Assembly: GCA_032207245.1 (NCBI GenBank)
Contig: CM063500.1
Location: 61,941,713-62,005,712, forward strand
DNA: 64,000 bases
DNA from: Pardosa pseudoannulata
Taxonomy: Eukaryota > Arthropoda > Arachnida > Araneae > Lycosidae
Direction of reading: 5' to 3'
In this document: positions 42,001 to 55,042 of the stretch, piece after piece
How positions within the stretch are numbered: position 1 is the stretch's first letter
How the letters are laid out: the number at the start of each line of letters is the position of its first letter
The notes under the pieces: model-generated
Databases searched by the model: none
Told to the model about the DNA's origin: nothing
What the model saw: only the letters and a program-made list of their open reading frames with translations
Position numbers and translations under genes: made by a program

Positions 42001-45000
42001 AGAAAGTGTTAACGGATTATGGCTGTGAAAATTGTTTTTTATGATATACTGTTGTAACATACAGCAGTATGTAAAAAAAAAAACTTTTTGTAAATTTGTT
42101 TTGCTTAAAAGATTTTTTAATGTATATCAGTTTTTAAAAATTAAGCTCTTTTTTATATGTTAAAAAAATTAATGGTTTTAATTGTAATTGGATGGGCATT
42201 TTCTCTTGCAAAAAGTGTTATTTCTATAGTTATTAGTAAATAATTATTTTCAGAGAAAGAATGTGGTTTTATGTAAAAAACAGAAATCTTAAATTCAACT
42301 CCTTTCTTATTTCATATTATAAAGTTGGGTTAATGTTACAAACATAAGTATAACTGTGGGCAGCTTAACAATAATGGATCTTTAGCAGGGATAGAAAAAG
42401 TGTTGTGAGTTTAATATATGTATTTAAGTTTTTTTTCTTCCATTTTTTCCTTAATACAAACTAAACACATCTAGTAGTTAAATTAATAAATACTTAGTAG
42501 TTAAATTATGTACCTGAACTAATTATGTAAAATAATCATTTGAATTATTTGTGTAAATTTATATTTCAATTTTAAAAATGGATTGCAAAATTTCCTTCTG
42601 CTGTTAATTTGTTTTGGGTCATGGTGGCTGGTGCAAGCAAATTGCCGATTGAGAAATTGGTCTTACTTCAGTTCTTATCTAATTATAAAAATAAAATAGT
42701 CTTGAATATATTAAAAGAAGTAAGTATTTAATAAGAATAAATTTTGCTCAGTTATAATTCTGTTCAAATTTATAGCTTTTAGTATTGCTAACAATGATAA
42801 AAGCTATTTCTCAATTGAAGGTCACTGAAAATATTTTTGCTTATATGTTGCTGTTGTAATGTACTTACAACAGTACACCACAGTGTACAAAACACCAGTG
42901 ATCATTTACAAAGGGGAAACAGTAAAAATATAATACCTTATATTTGGACTACAACATTTGTTCTGTACACTATTTACAAATCGCTACATTACTTGATTAC
43001 CATATAACATAGCCAACAATTATTTGGATTTTATATTCATCAATACACAATAATTATTACAATTCTCTGTTATTATACATTATTCCTTAATCAAAATATC
43101 GAATTACTAACTAAGGCCTAAATAAGCATCATGAATATGTTAAATATGTTTACCACCAGTAATTACAGGGGAGCAGGCAGGGGCTTTCATCATACTGAAT
43201 GTTAGTCTGGGTGTTCAGGCATACAGAACTTTAGTGCAGGCGCACAAGATGTTGGTGCTGGCATGCAAGGCTTGGGATTTCAATGTCCAACTACTCTTGA
43301 ATCCCGACTTCAACTCCCCTTTCTTCACTCTCTTTCCCAACTCATCACCTCAGTTTTAATGCCCCTTTTTTTTTTTCTTTGCCAATCGTTTGTTGGTGAA
43401 ATTTTCCCACATCTGCACCCCCTTTGGGCGTGCATGTAGGCTCATTAAAATAGCCCCTTTTTTAAAGCTGACATTATTTTTTAGCCCCCGCCCCCATAAC
43501 TCCAGTTACATCTCTGTGAGAGCTTGCACGTTATGCTTGTGCCATTCCGTGATCTATAACTCCTCCACAGGTGTCCCTAAAACTCAAAGTCAACAGCTGC
43601 ACCTAAATTCTTGGAAATTTTTTCCACATCTGTGCATGCACATGCTGACTGTTGTGGGAAAGTACCTTGGTACAGTTGCATTGAATAGAAAAAACAAATA
43701 TACTCTATTTGTGTCTCCCTTATATATGGCATTAGTATGCAGGATTTCCAAACTAGCTTATGCAGAGTGCATTGAACAATCCAGTCACTCAACTACCAAT
43801 AATATAAGTGCATAAAACTGACCAGAATCTAAAGCAAGCATTATTATTATGAAAATGCATAATAAAACAAGTACTATGTTAATGTAAATGCAGCTGCTAT
43901 TTAAAATGGTTATCATTTAAATTCATAACATCTTACAAAATATTTACAAATTTAAACTGTTTTTAAATCCAATATAGTAGGATTATAAATTTAACTAACA
44001 TTACTAGTTAAATAATTGTTAGCTCAAATTGGGATAGATTATCTCTTTTATACAGTAATGCTTAAAATATCTTTATATAATCCTTTGTATGTATTCCTAA
44101 ATGGCTGCACTGAACATGATGAAACTTTACATGGATATTCAGGTCAACCCTGGGAAGGTTTTAGGCAAATCAAACTTATTTAAGGTCATAAACATTTTAT
44201 TCCCCCCATCCAGCTTGGTGATTACATATTGTATACATTTTTCTTTGGATGACATGTAAAAAAAAAACTTAAATATTTTGAGTAACTTAATTCATAAGAG
44301 GATGTATAAAATGTTATATTTTTATACTAAAATTTAATTTATTGTTATAAAGCATATTTTTTTTAATTTCATTTTGCCATTTTTAACATTTACCTTTTTT
44401 TTACTGGGATTATCTATTCGTAAATAAATTACTATATTCATCAGCAATCTACAACATACGAGGTTTACTTACCATTTTTATTACTATGCTTATCGAATGC
44501 TGTGATTCTAAAACTTTATTCACAAGCCTTAATTATCCAAATCAAAGGCTGGACCAGAAATGATTAGCAATATATAAAGAGTAGTTCTTGCTTAACAACT
44601 AAAAATATAAAAATTGTTAAAATTCACCTTTACTGTATATAAACTTTCTATTCCATTTAAAAATTTGTCTATAATTTTACCGCATTTCTAGAATGAATCA
44701 TTGGGTTTTTTACTCAAATGTAACAATCCATTTACTAAAATACCAATAATGTAAGTATATAATACTGACCAGAATCTAAAGCAAACATTATTATTAGGAA
44801 AATAAAATGCTTAATAAAGCACGAACATATATATATATAGACAAATTAAATACTGTCTGTATTTAAAACGGGTAATCATTTAAATTCATTACATAATAAT
44901 AAAATAACATTTATAAATTTAAACCTATTTTATTTTTTGCCTGTTAATAAATTAGTTAGAAAGAAATATGTGTATACATATTGATACCACTCACCTAGAC

Positions 45001-45600
45001 CCAATGTATCTAGTGTTGTTTTTTCTTTTGTATAATTTGGTACTTCTGTACACAATACAGTTATAATCTGGTGCAATGTCTTATTTGATGTGGACAAAAG
45101 CATTTGCTTTCTTCTTTAGAAGAAAAGATGCAATTAATTATTTAAATCTTTTTACACTAGTTCTTAATTATGTAATACTCTATTTTTTCATAAGAATCAA
45201 TCATTTGATAATTTTTCTTGTTCTTAAAATCTAATTTCTTTTTTAATCTGCTATTGAAAACGATTCTTTTGGTCATGACTTTATAGATAATAATAAAAAA
45301 AAGCAATTGATTTCTGTTTATATGTTATGAATATTTGAATTTTCAGATTTATGTTATGTGGTTATATTTTAAATTTTGTCTTGCACACTGTGTGTGTCTT
45401 CTCATAGAGGTTACAATCCATTGTTACTTTGTACATATCTCCACTTTTGATACTCAATTTTGTGAATTGGTCCTACTCAATAAAATGTCTCATTTTCTTT
45501 GTCATGATTCATTATTTAACTAAAGTTTTTTTCTGTTCAAAATATTAAAATCTATCTAGTATATGACATATTCTTATTTTACAATCCACTCTTTGAACCA
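39095..45600. other. Intergenic stretch, nothing coding recognised
   Basis: Very AT-rich with many stops in all frames. A less AT-rich patch at about 43145-43640 contains G- and C-rich runs (CAGGCAGGGGC, GCCCCCGCCCCC). These may be facing ends of an old element, but I could not define boundaries. Confidence 0.4.
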
Positions 45601-45821
45601 TCAGAGAAAATATGTTAGAAATGCAAAAATATTTGTGTTGTGGAAAACCCCCAAAATTCTAGGGATTTTGCACAATTTCTAGTTTTTTGAAGAAATGAAA
45701 TTACAAATTATTTTTTACTCTTACTGCTTTTAGTTTACATTGAAGGTGAATTAAAGAAATACAGGCCGAATTGTGGGGTGCTATTTTTCAGAACCAGAAT
45801 TTTCAGGTTCAAATCTTGCTA
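45601..45821 (+). repeat. Tandem duplicated unit A
   Basis: TCAGAGAAA...GGAAAACCCCCA(A/G)AATTCTAGGGATTTTG recurs 221 bp later starting at 45822. Unit A contains the continuous sequence GATTTTGCACAATTTCTAG, the empty site for the element at 45891. It includes a SINE 5' part (about 45765-45821). Confidence 0.75.
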
Positions 45822-45835
45822 TCAGAGAAATCAGT
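45765..45835 (+). repeat. Truncated SINE, 5' part
   Basis: GGCCGAATTGTGGGGTGCTA, then CAGGTTCAAATC as the B box. It is closely related to 46838-47010, of which it is the tandem-duplicate partner. Confidence 0.55.
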
Positions 45836-45890
45836 TAAATATGCAAAAATATTTGTGTTGTGGAAAACCCCCAGAATTCTAGGGATTTTG

Positions 45891-46237
45891 CAGGGTTCCC
45901 GCTCTTTTTCCAGAACAAAAATTAAGGACTTTCTAAGGACCAAAGTAACTTTTTATAATGAATTATTTGAAATACACGACATAACCCTATTTCCTAAGGA
46001 ACATGTTTTAATGATTATGAACCACACAAGGAATGTTCAATAAATGCCCTACAATATTTCAGAATTAAGTTTTTAAAAATGCCTAAAAATTAATATAAGA
46101 TAAATCTATTTGACAATAACTAATTTTAAAATATGTACATCTAAAGTTTGATTGATCAATCTAAAAAAATATTATAAACAGTACTTTCTGAGGGTTTAAA
46201 AATGACTCTTGATATATATAGAAAGAGAGTCATTTTA

Positions 46238-46295
<58 letters not shown>

Positions 46296-46745
46296 CACAC
46301 ACACATATATTACTAACTGATTATACCAGACATTACCAGGGAAAGAAGAAAGTTTTAGACTTTTCTATTACATTGAAATGCAAGGAAAATTAAACTTCCA
46401 TAAATAATTGAATTATCTACAAACCCCCATCCTCCATACTTCGTTTAATTCAAATCTGCATGACCATTAGTTATTAGGAAAGGGCAACTGACTTTATACT
46501 TTAAACTTTTATGAAAGTATATGAAAGATTATTTATTTGTCAAATAAGTAACAAAGAAAAAAACTGTCAAATAAGAAAACTAATAGGAAATTGCATGACG
46601 ATGGCGGATCTGGTCTACAGAGAAATTGATCATGTTCTAATTTAAAAATTAAAGAGTTTTTAAGGATCTTTGATGAAAATTAATTAGTTTTAAGGGCCCT
46701 TAAAAATGGAAGCTAAAATTAAGGAGTTCTTAAGGACTTTTAAGG
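45891..46745 (-). mobile_element. Inverted-repeat-type element (copy 2), uninterrupted
   Basis: It starts CAGGGTTCCCGCTCTTTTTC and is homologous in reverse to 1009-2325, but lacks the 1103-1806 insertion. The empty target TATTTG is at 46541-46546. The right terminus is not a clean inverted repeat. The flanks ATTTTG and ATCGTG agree at 4 of 6, so the right boundary is uncertain. AAGGACTTT words recur near both ends. Confidence 0.65.
46241..46291. repeat. (AT)n microsatellite inside a transposable element
   Basis: About 51 bp of AT then a short (CA)n. Position-equivalent to 1905-1989. Confidence 0.9.
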
Positions 46746-46837
46746 ATCGTGCACTATTTCTAGTTTTTTGAAGAAATAAAATTACAAATTATTTACTCTA
46801 CTACTTTTAGTTCATGTCGAAGGTGAATTAAATAATA

Positions 46838-47010
46838 CAGGCTGAATGGTAAGGTGCTATTTTTCAGAACCAGAATTTTCAGGTTTAAATCTTACTGCTA
46901 TGATGGATGTTTGTAAGTGTTCAGAATCAGCTTTAAGCAGTATGTCCTGGTCTCATAAACCCTCCTGTTGTAAAACAGTAGAATGTAGCACTCGAAATCT
47001 AATCAAACCA
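46838..47010 (+). repeat. tRNA-derived SINE, diverged full-length copy
   Basis: CAGGCTGAATGGTAAGGTGC, B box CAGGTTTAAATCTT, GATGTTTGTAAG, GCTTTAAGCAGTATGTCCTG, tail ACTCGAAATCTAATC. Same order and size as the copies at 27490 and 33066. Confidence 0.75.
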
Positions 47011-47071
47011 AAGAATACTCTCAAATAATCCTCCAACTTCTGTGATGTAGTTGACTAAACTCTGAACCCCC

Positions 47072-47629
47072 TATATAATAATAGCCTAAGTTATCTGTCC
47101 GTCTGTCCTCAAATTTATGAAGCGGTTGGACCTGGAAAGGATACAGGCAGGCATCTATATTCGATTTTTGATGAGTTAGGGTTGGCAAAATTCAAAGTGA
47201 GTAAAGTTTATCTTCTCCTAAAATATCCATTCTAATATAAATTGATACAAATATGCTTCATATCACAGCAAAAAAATACTTCATCTTTAAAAGTTTCGAA
47301 ATTTACCCCTTCCTTCCTTTCGAGTGTTCAACGCCAGTATTTCGAGCCCTAATTTACCCGGTTAAGAGCAAGTGATTAAATTTATCAATTTGTCACATAA
47401 TAAATAGGAAAAAATAACATTTTTTTCTAGCATTCGGACATCATTCCTTTAATCATTTTTTATTTTAAATTATTTAAATATTGTCTGCTTTATTTCATAA
47501 GTTTTATCACTAAATTTAGATATTACATAATATTTTTCTTTTATTTTTGGCTTAAATAATAGATTAGGTACATATGTGATAATTTAAAATTAAATCATCG
47601 ATTATTTTTTGTTGCAAGATGATTCTAAG

Positions 47630-47660
<31 letters not shown>

Positions 47661-47747
47661 AATTTTTTTACTTGCCTCATAGGATACTTTACAATTATGG
47701 AAAATTAAAAATTTACTGATCTCGTCATATGGCAGGCTATATGCTAG
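47072..47747 (+). mobile_element. Non-autonomous Helitron
   Basis: Head CTATATAATAATAGCCTAAG then CTGTCCGTCTGTCC. The 3' end has a hairpin CATAT-GGCAGGCT-ATATG immediately followed by CTAG and a T, the Helitron hairpin-CTRR|T rule. A copy at 57431-58106 (minus strand) ends in the same hairpin and CTAG. A long A run lies at 47631-47659. It has no Rep/helicase frame. Confidence 0.85.
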
Positions 47748-48951
47748 TCTTAAAATAGATAAGCTAATTTTGACAGTACAATGCAGGAAGAAAAGGCAAG
47801 GATTATTTATGGTTTTAAGGGATAGAAATGTTTGGAATGAAAAGTCAAAGTCTGTGAGACCACTTAGGCAGCTAAAATTTAAAACTGTAAAAGAGACACC
47901 ATTTTCATTGAATATTGACAAAAGTTCAGGCAGTGCTTGAAAGAGCATACTTGTCATATTAGTTAACAAAAGAAATAATTCTGGTAATTTAAGGAAATCT
48001 GCTTTAATTTTTTTCAGAATAAAATTTAATCTTCCGAAATGTGTTATAACATACTTTTGTATACTTAAAAAGTTTTTTTTTTTTTTAACTTTATTATTTT
48101 TATAGAAGTGATTATAATACCCACTCTACTTGAAATAATCATTCTGTAAGGCTTGTTTTTGCAATTCCCCTTTATGCAAGTCATTTCTGCAAAATATATA
48201 AGGATGAATACCCTTAAAATCTGAGTCATTATTGACTATGAAAATTAAAACAAACAAATTTCAATAACTTTGTATCTTACTATATATCCTCATTAGTGAT
48301 CAGCTATTATTTTAAACATCATAAGATGCTATTAAATAAAAAAATTAATAAAACCTTTGTGATAACATTTACTTAGTATAATATGTAAACATAGTAATTA
48401 ACAAAGTTTTTTTAATAGATACAGCTATTTGTCATGATTTCAGTTGATATACATATCAAAAACAAATTTATATAAAGTTTATTAAATTGCAGAATTTTTA
48501 TTCAAATGACCAAAAAAAAAAGTAGATTGTTTATGCGACTGTCATTACCTTTGATGAAAAAGAAACTAACAAATCTGCAATCTAGTTTTGAGTTGGTCCT
48601 AAAAAGGTATGCTAGGCATTAATAAGTCCATAAAACTTTCTGGATTTTTTTTTTTTTTTTTTGGTTCTACAAAAATTTCTGAAAATGATATAGATTATTA
48701 GAAACAATTACAAAAATAGAGGGAATCAGGGGATTAACTTAAAGCTACAGAGGAAAATATAAGCTGCCCGTACAAGGTAAGTGTTAAACTGGGAAGTAAT
48801 TGAGAGTAAAATAATTTTTAAAGACTAAATAAAAAATTATGTAAGGTGAATAAATAAAACGTAACCTTGAACAAAACTTATTTTTCCCAACCTAAGACAT
48901 CTTGCAACCCATTAGAAAAAAGAAAATTTTCCAAAGAGAGCATCTAAACAG

Positions 48952-49440
48952 ACATGCCAACTACTCTGGATTCTCCGAGTTGCTCTGAAAAAAATGGTAA
49001 AAATTGGTAACTCTGGAAATTCCTTAGAAAGCTCCAGAAAATATCAAAACTTTTGAACAGCTAAAAGATTATGATTCAGAAATTAAATACAAAATTTTGC
49101 ACAAAAATACTGCTGAATATTACTCTTTCTGCACAGTAATGCTGCATATTAAAGAGTTTTCAGTACTGTGCGGAAAAACCAAACTGTATTTAGGTCATAT
49201 TTGAGTGGATAAACTCTAGAATCCATGATAGATAAATGGAAATATTTGAATCAGGGTCATGTTGCTACAAGAAATACTGTTCTGAAAGATAAATTGTCAA
49301 CGCTAAAAAAAACTAATCATTTTTAAATACATAAATTTTAATTTACCTTTTACAATTTACTACTGTTTAAATATTTTAAATATAATTTTAATTTAGAAAC
49401 CAATAAGATATGTACTTATTTATAATCTATAATTAGCATA
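48952..49440 (+). mobile_element. GACATGCCAAC-type element (copy 1, right end lost)
   Basis: ACATGCCAACTACTCTGGAT, then ACTTTTGAACAGCTAAAAGA and CAGTACTGTGCGGAAAAACC, collinear with 50219-50763. The right end is not visible. Confidence 0.7.
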
Positions 49441-49978
49441 ATAGGGATATCCATTACTTGTGTAAATTTCAGATATCCATGGTCAATATTTGGATATCTA
49501 AAGAAGCAGATTGCCCTCAGTAGAAAGGCAGATTTTTTTTTTTTAATTTAGTAAATTTTCAATTTTTTTTCAATTTTTAATTAAAATTAAGGAAAAGAAA
49601 TTTTAAAAATAGATAAAAATTAACATAATAGTAGTTAATCCCAGAAATCTGCCATCAGTAAGGATGCAAAGTGGGTCTCGTCTTAACTTTAAAAAAATAT
49701 AAGGCTGAGGCTGTCTTCTTTTTCTCAGAACTTATGGTTTCCGAATCTTTTAAAATGGAAACCTGGTTCGGAAGGTGAGTACCTCTCTTCAATAAATTTC
49801 AGTTACTGCTGTCATTTACAGCCCAGCAGTAACAAGAAGATAGATGCTCTTTGAGTTCCTCTAAACAAGTATTTTTATGGGAGATGTTACTAGCCAAATC
49901 TGGAGGTCTGGGATTTCCTATTTCTAAAAATCCTCTGATGGCTTGGGTGCCAAGCTATATCTGGTTTAGTTTTTGGCA

Positions 49979-50132
49979 GCACTTCAGTCTACTTTTGTGC
50001 AACATAAGGGTTAATGAGACCAGGACCTACTGCTTAAAGCCAATTCTGAATGGCTATAAACATCCATACTACAGTGGGATTTGAACCTATGAACTCCAGT
50101 ACCAAAGATCAGCACCCTAATCATTCTTCCCA
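49979..50132 (-). repeat. tRNA-derived SINE, reverse copy
   Basis: On the minus strand: GAATGATTAGGGTGCTGATC, B box AGGTTCAAATCCCAC, TATGGATGTTTATAGCC, TTTAAGCAGTAGGTCCTGG, CAAAAGTAGACTG. A good match to the family. Confidence 0.8.
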
Positions 50133-50218
50133 AGCTATACCTGAGGCACTTGGAATCAATTTTGGTTACCTTTTACAACACATGGATTTTTTTTTTTTTC
50201 ACATCTGGTCAACACACA

Positions 50219-50763
50219 GACATGCCAACTACTACGGATTATCTGGAGTTGCTCTGGAGAAATGAGAGAATTGGATAACTCCAGAAACTACTCTGATTGC
50301 TCGAGGAAATAACAAAACTTTTGAACAGCTAAAAGATTACAATTCAGCAATTTAACACAAAGTTTTGCAAAAAATAATACTGAATATTACTCTCTTTCCA
50401 CACAGTAATGCTTCATGTTAAAAGTTTTCAGTACTGTGCAGAAAAACTAAAATGAATTTAAGTCAAATTTGAGTAGACAAACTCTAGAATCCCTAATGCT
50501 GGAAAAATGGAAATATTTGAATCAGGGTCAATGTTGCTACAAGAAACACTGTTTTGCAAATAAAGTTGTTAAAGCTAAAAAAGTTACTCATAAATTTTTA
50601 TATGCATGAATTTAAATTTAACTTTTACAATTTACTACTCTAAATATTTTTATTTTAATTTAGAAACCTATAAGATGTGTACTTATGTATAACCTGTAAT
50701 TACATGTTAAAATTTCAAACCACGCTGTTGCTCTGGACACAAGTGCATGAATGTTGGCATGTC
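50219..50763 (+). mobile_element. GACATGCCAAC-type element (copy 2)
   Basis: Left GACATGCCAACTACTACGG, right in reverse GACATGCCAACATTCATGC, so the inverted repeat is GACATGCCAAC. About 545 bp, non-coding, direct repeat of 48952-49440. The target duplication is unclear. Confidence 0.7.
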
Positions 50764-51729
50764 TAATTACATGGAATGTGTCTTATCTCAGAGCTTCCAT
50801 ATTTTTACAAGCATTTCCAAATATGCATAATTTATTATATGTATGTAAAACGTTGAAATTTACACAATGTTTCACCATTATTTCAAATTAAATCCTGGAG
50901 TCAAAAGATAAAACATTTTTTAAACATCCTTATAAAGTAGTGTCATTTTATTTAAGGAGCTGGTCAATTTATAAAAGTTCACATTACAAAGATACAAGAG
51001 TAATCAGAAGGCAAGATTTATCAGGGTTCAATAAATAAACTTTAAAAGTGATGATGTATCAAATTCATTTCTCAGTATTGCATATGTGGAAACAACAGGC
51101 AAAATAGCTGACTTGTGCAACTCTTCACACTATTTCTTTATTTACTACTTCTATTTTTAGCTTATGAATAAATTTAATCTCACTTCCACAGAAAAAAAAA
51201 TTGTTTTAAAATTAATTCATTGAGCTTGCATTGTTTTGTGTCATTTACAAAATAAACATTTATGCAGATTAAAGAAAAATTAAAAGGGAACCTCAACTGT
51301 CATGTCCTAAGACTTTTTATATGAAATAATTAAAACAGCAAATATGTTTTACATCTTTGGCATTCTAACAACTAAAACACAATTGAAATAAAAATTTCTA
51401 CTTGTCTCCTTTTCAGAAAAAAAAAAATATATCTTTTTGTTATTATGTTATTAAATTGTACCTGGAGTCATTATTTATTGTGCTTTAATTTTTTAACTGT
51501 TCAACCTTTCCATATATTTTGTAATTCCCTCAGCACTCAATACATGGTGATACTGAATTACGTTTCCCAATATTATTTAATTCATGCTGGCTGTGTGTAA
51601 TTGTGATTGCTTTCCGATGTGTTGTTCAAAGTCAAAGAACAGAATGATTAACTTTTAATCATTCAACGCATTATTTTTCACATATGCTTTGTTAAGTGAA
51701 CGATTTCCTCACCTTACAGCATTTATACT

Positions 51730-51900
51730 TTTATTTTTTTGGAAGCTGCTGTAAGTGTACTAAATTCTTATTTGACAACTTGTTTTTGTTGATTCAATAA
51801 ATTATGTTTATGATCATTATTCGTTCAGAGGTTGAAGTAGTGCATTTTTTCAATGCTAGGTACTCTGTAAAAACCAATTACCTCGATCTTTTCAGAAAAA
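51730..51900 (+). repeat. Old dispersed repeat, uninterrupted relative of 12590-13485
   Basis: AAGCTGCTGTAAGTG...GTTGAAGTAGTG...CTAGGTACTCTGTAAAAACC matches the flanks of the hAT-like element at 12710-13458 and bridges the insertion point. Confidence 0.5.
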
Positions 51901-52248
51901 TATTCATTAGATGCTCTTGACAGCAAATTCACGTCAGCAATATTTTTTGTGTTTGTCAGATAAACTTTTTCCTTATAGTGAGAATTCACAAAGATGTCTT
52001 AATTTACCTTTTTTATAAGCAGTGATTTAAAGTTTTATATCTAAGTTCTTTAAATAACTAGAAAACATGTTGAACATTTTGAATTATACTGATTCAGGTT
52101 ATTATTCACTGCATAGTATATACTTATGTTAGCATTTTCAATGTGTTTGGTGATTAGATTAGGTAACAATAAGTCTTCTAACCCAACATCAACTTTTCCT
52201 GAACACTTTAAGTGACTGTATAATATTTTAGTAATATTTCAAGATACA

Positions 52249-52254
52249 TTTATT
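52249..52254 (-). promoter_or_regulatory. Candidate polyadenylation signal for ERAL1
   Basis: AATAAA on the minus strand about 120 bp after the ERAL1 stop. Tentative, as this word is frequent here. Confidence 0.3.
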
Positions 52255-52374
52255 TTAATAATTCTCAACATATTATTTAAAATATAAATTTCTTATGTGG
52301 TTAAAATTAAGTATAAATTAGTTTACAATTAATGAAAAGACATGTGTAAAAATAACAAAACTTTTTTATACCAT

Positions 52375-52488
52375 TTATACTACAGCTAATTTTAATACAA
52401 CATCTGTTCTAAATGACTCTCTCATAGCTTTCTTGCACTTTGCAACACAAGCAGCAATGTGACTTCCATTTGGACCAATAACAAAGCT
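52375..52488 (-). CDS. ERAL1: ERAL1 last coding exon: KH-domain C-terminal half
   Basis: Minus-strand acceptor TTTTTTAG next to 52488. It encodes SFVIGPNGSHIAACVAKCKK and AMRESFRTDVVLKLAVV, then TAA. GPNG is the GxxG loop that contacts RNA in KH domains, and the end strand VVLKLAV corresponds to the VDIRLSVKL end of known Era proteins. Confidence 0.9.
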   Translation of the reverse strand, partial: SFVIGPNGSHIAACVAKCKKAMRESFRTDVVLKLAVV

Positions 52489-54968
52489 CTAAAAAATAAA
52501 ACAATAATTAGTGGTATTTTACATTTTAAAAAGAGGAAAAACGTACAAAAGTAGTTTTAAGTTCTGTTTGCATATAAAGCTACTTTCTTTGATTATGTAG
52601 TTATACAAATACATTCAAACTCTCCTTTAGTAGTTCTCTGAAATACTGCAAATCTCATGTGTATTTAAATCGTCTGTCTCAACATTTTGATGTAATAGAT
52701 CTGTGTAAACACTAACTCTTTATAATGCAATGCCAACTGATATCATCCAATTACAACAGTTTGCATTGCATTTTTTTTAATAAGATATTTATGCACTGAA
52801 CTAGTCCCATTTCAGTGGATATAGTGCAGTGTTAAGGGGTGTCATGCATCGTAAAAGGCTCTTGGTGCATGATGAAAGTATGTTTATTTAGACTACTCTT
52901 TGAAGAATACTTAATAATTTACACAAAAATTTATGAGTAATTTCAGACCTGTTTCTAAGTTTATAAATTTAAGATATAATCCCATTTAATAAAATTACAA
53001 AAGGATTTTAAATTGTATGTAATATCCCAATCCGTTAGATTTAAAAAATTCTACTGAAAAAGTAATTTTTTTTTTTACATACACAGTTACATTACTTACA
53101 GAAAGAATTAATATTATTAAGATAATTGAATATTTAGTTAATTTTAATGATTAATTAGTTTCTCACTATTTTTCTCTATAATTGTCTGATTATTTTAATC
53201 TAAATATCTAAATCTAAAGTTATTTCTTAATTATAAAATTATTAAAGAGAATGTAGTTCTGAAATTCCTTAAATTTAAGTTGTATGTTAATAAATATAAT
53301 ATGAAGTTATATGGACCATAGTAAACTTTCTTTTCCAAAATTGAACTGTATTAATTATTTTGTGATTTTATAAGAATATAAAGAGGTCTTAATGCAATAA
53401 CAATATTTTGTATAATTTTATTATGAATTTAAAGATTTATGGTCTGCTTATACATTTTCAGAAAGTGAAAATTTCTTTAGAAGGTATGAGACTCCTAATG
53501 TTTTAGTAAGAATTCTAAATTAAAATTAAATTTTTGTATTTTTACAAGAACATCTGTGATTTTTTTCAAATCCTCAACTGAAATCAAAGGAATTAAAAGA
53601 ATCAAATTCTCAATTGAAGTACTGAAAATAAATGTGAACGCACCTGCTTCTTGGTCGCTACCATAGTAACCGATGACTGGGAAAAAGAGAAAATATGACC
53701 TTGAAGCACCAATAGATTTTACAAGGACTATAACAATATCCCTACAAGAAGGCATTATTCTGTACATTATGTCTACAGGGAGCTATATTAAGAACCTGCC
53801 AGTTTCAAATCCATGATTCTAGTTCACCGCACTTACCATGTTATGCCTAAATTGGCAAAAACATGTAGCATTCCTAGATGATTAACTGTTGGGAAATCTC
53901 AACTTACCCTATTTATTCTTTCCGTTCCACGACGTTTAAACTTATTGAATTAGGCTTAAAGCCGGCAGTCATTTCATTTGCCACCATTGATTCAAATGGT
54001 GTATTGAGGTAAATGCTGGTTACCGTGGAACAGGCTACATTCAGGCGATCGATGATTAAGATATACGTGTGTGATTTAGGAACGTGGCTGGTTTTTCCAG
54101 CAAAGTTATGCTTCACCTGAGTGGCAACAGGAGTATGCAAATGAGGATGAGCTTTTAGGATATAAGCGGGTAGCCATTGGAGGCAGCTTGCAGCTGACAA
54201 TCCTCAGCAGTTGCTGATGGCAGTTTGTGAATGCAGTTGATGATCAGCAGTTGACAATCACAATAGATCTGCAGTCAGCCACGTCAGCCTTCTCATAGGT
54301 AGCAGGTATTCGACAAGTTCAGGCGATGCCAAATTCTAAGAATGCTGAATTCATGAAAAGGTCAATTTATTTTTCTGACAGTGTTTTTTTTTTTTTTTTT
54401 TTTAAATTTGATTAACGGGTGCAAAATAACTAAAACTTAATTTACATACTGTAAATAGAGATGTAAAAAACCCGGAATTTTGAAGAGGTGTGAATAAACC
54501 CGGGAATTTTGGGGAATAAACCCGGAATTTTGAGAACTTTGGGAAGAAATCATTTTAACAATGTTTACATTTATTTTTTCAACAGTGGCTATTTAAGAAC
54601 TAGCATATTATTTCTAAGAGATTTTTTTTTAACTTTTGGTGATATATATATATTCAAGAAATAATAGCAATGAGCATTTAAATGATTTTATAGTAGTACT
54701 TATGTCATTAATTACCCTGTTAGTCTTATCAAATACACAACTGGTTGCTTCCATTTTATTTGCTAATATAATAATTATATACATTATTTTGTATCATTAT
54801 TTATTATGTAAATTGCTTTATGCTAAACTTTTCCCCTCCTTTTATAATATAAAAATAAATATCTTTAAATTTAAAGTAGCAGTTTATTATTTTTTGTAGT
54901 GCATATATCATTTAAAGGTGTAATCAAATGACACTGTTGCATTTTGTGTCCAATTTCTACACACACAC

Positions 54969-55042
<74 letters not shown>

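Noticed and set aside
43390..43815. 141-codon plus-strand open frame
   Set aside because: No recognisable domain, no splice context, and it lies in a patch with C- and G-rich runs that looks repeat-derived.
53495..53767. Open frame shared with 59550-59816 (SIGASRS...GYYGSDQEA) as a real gene
   Set aside because: It lies in a duplicated repeat, the frames diverge at both ends, and there is no known domain. It is kept only as part of the repeat.
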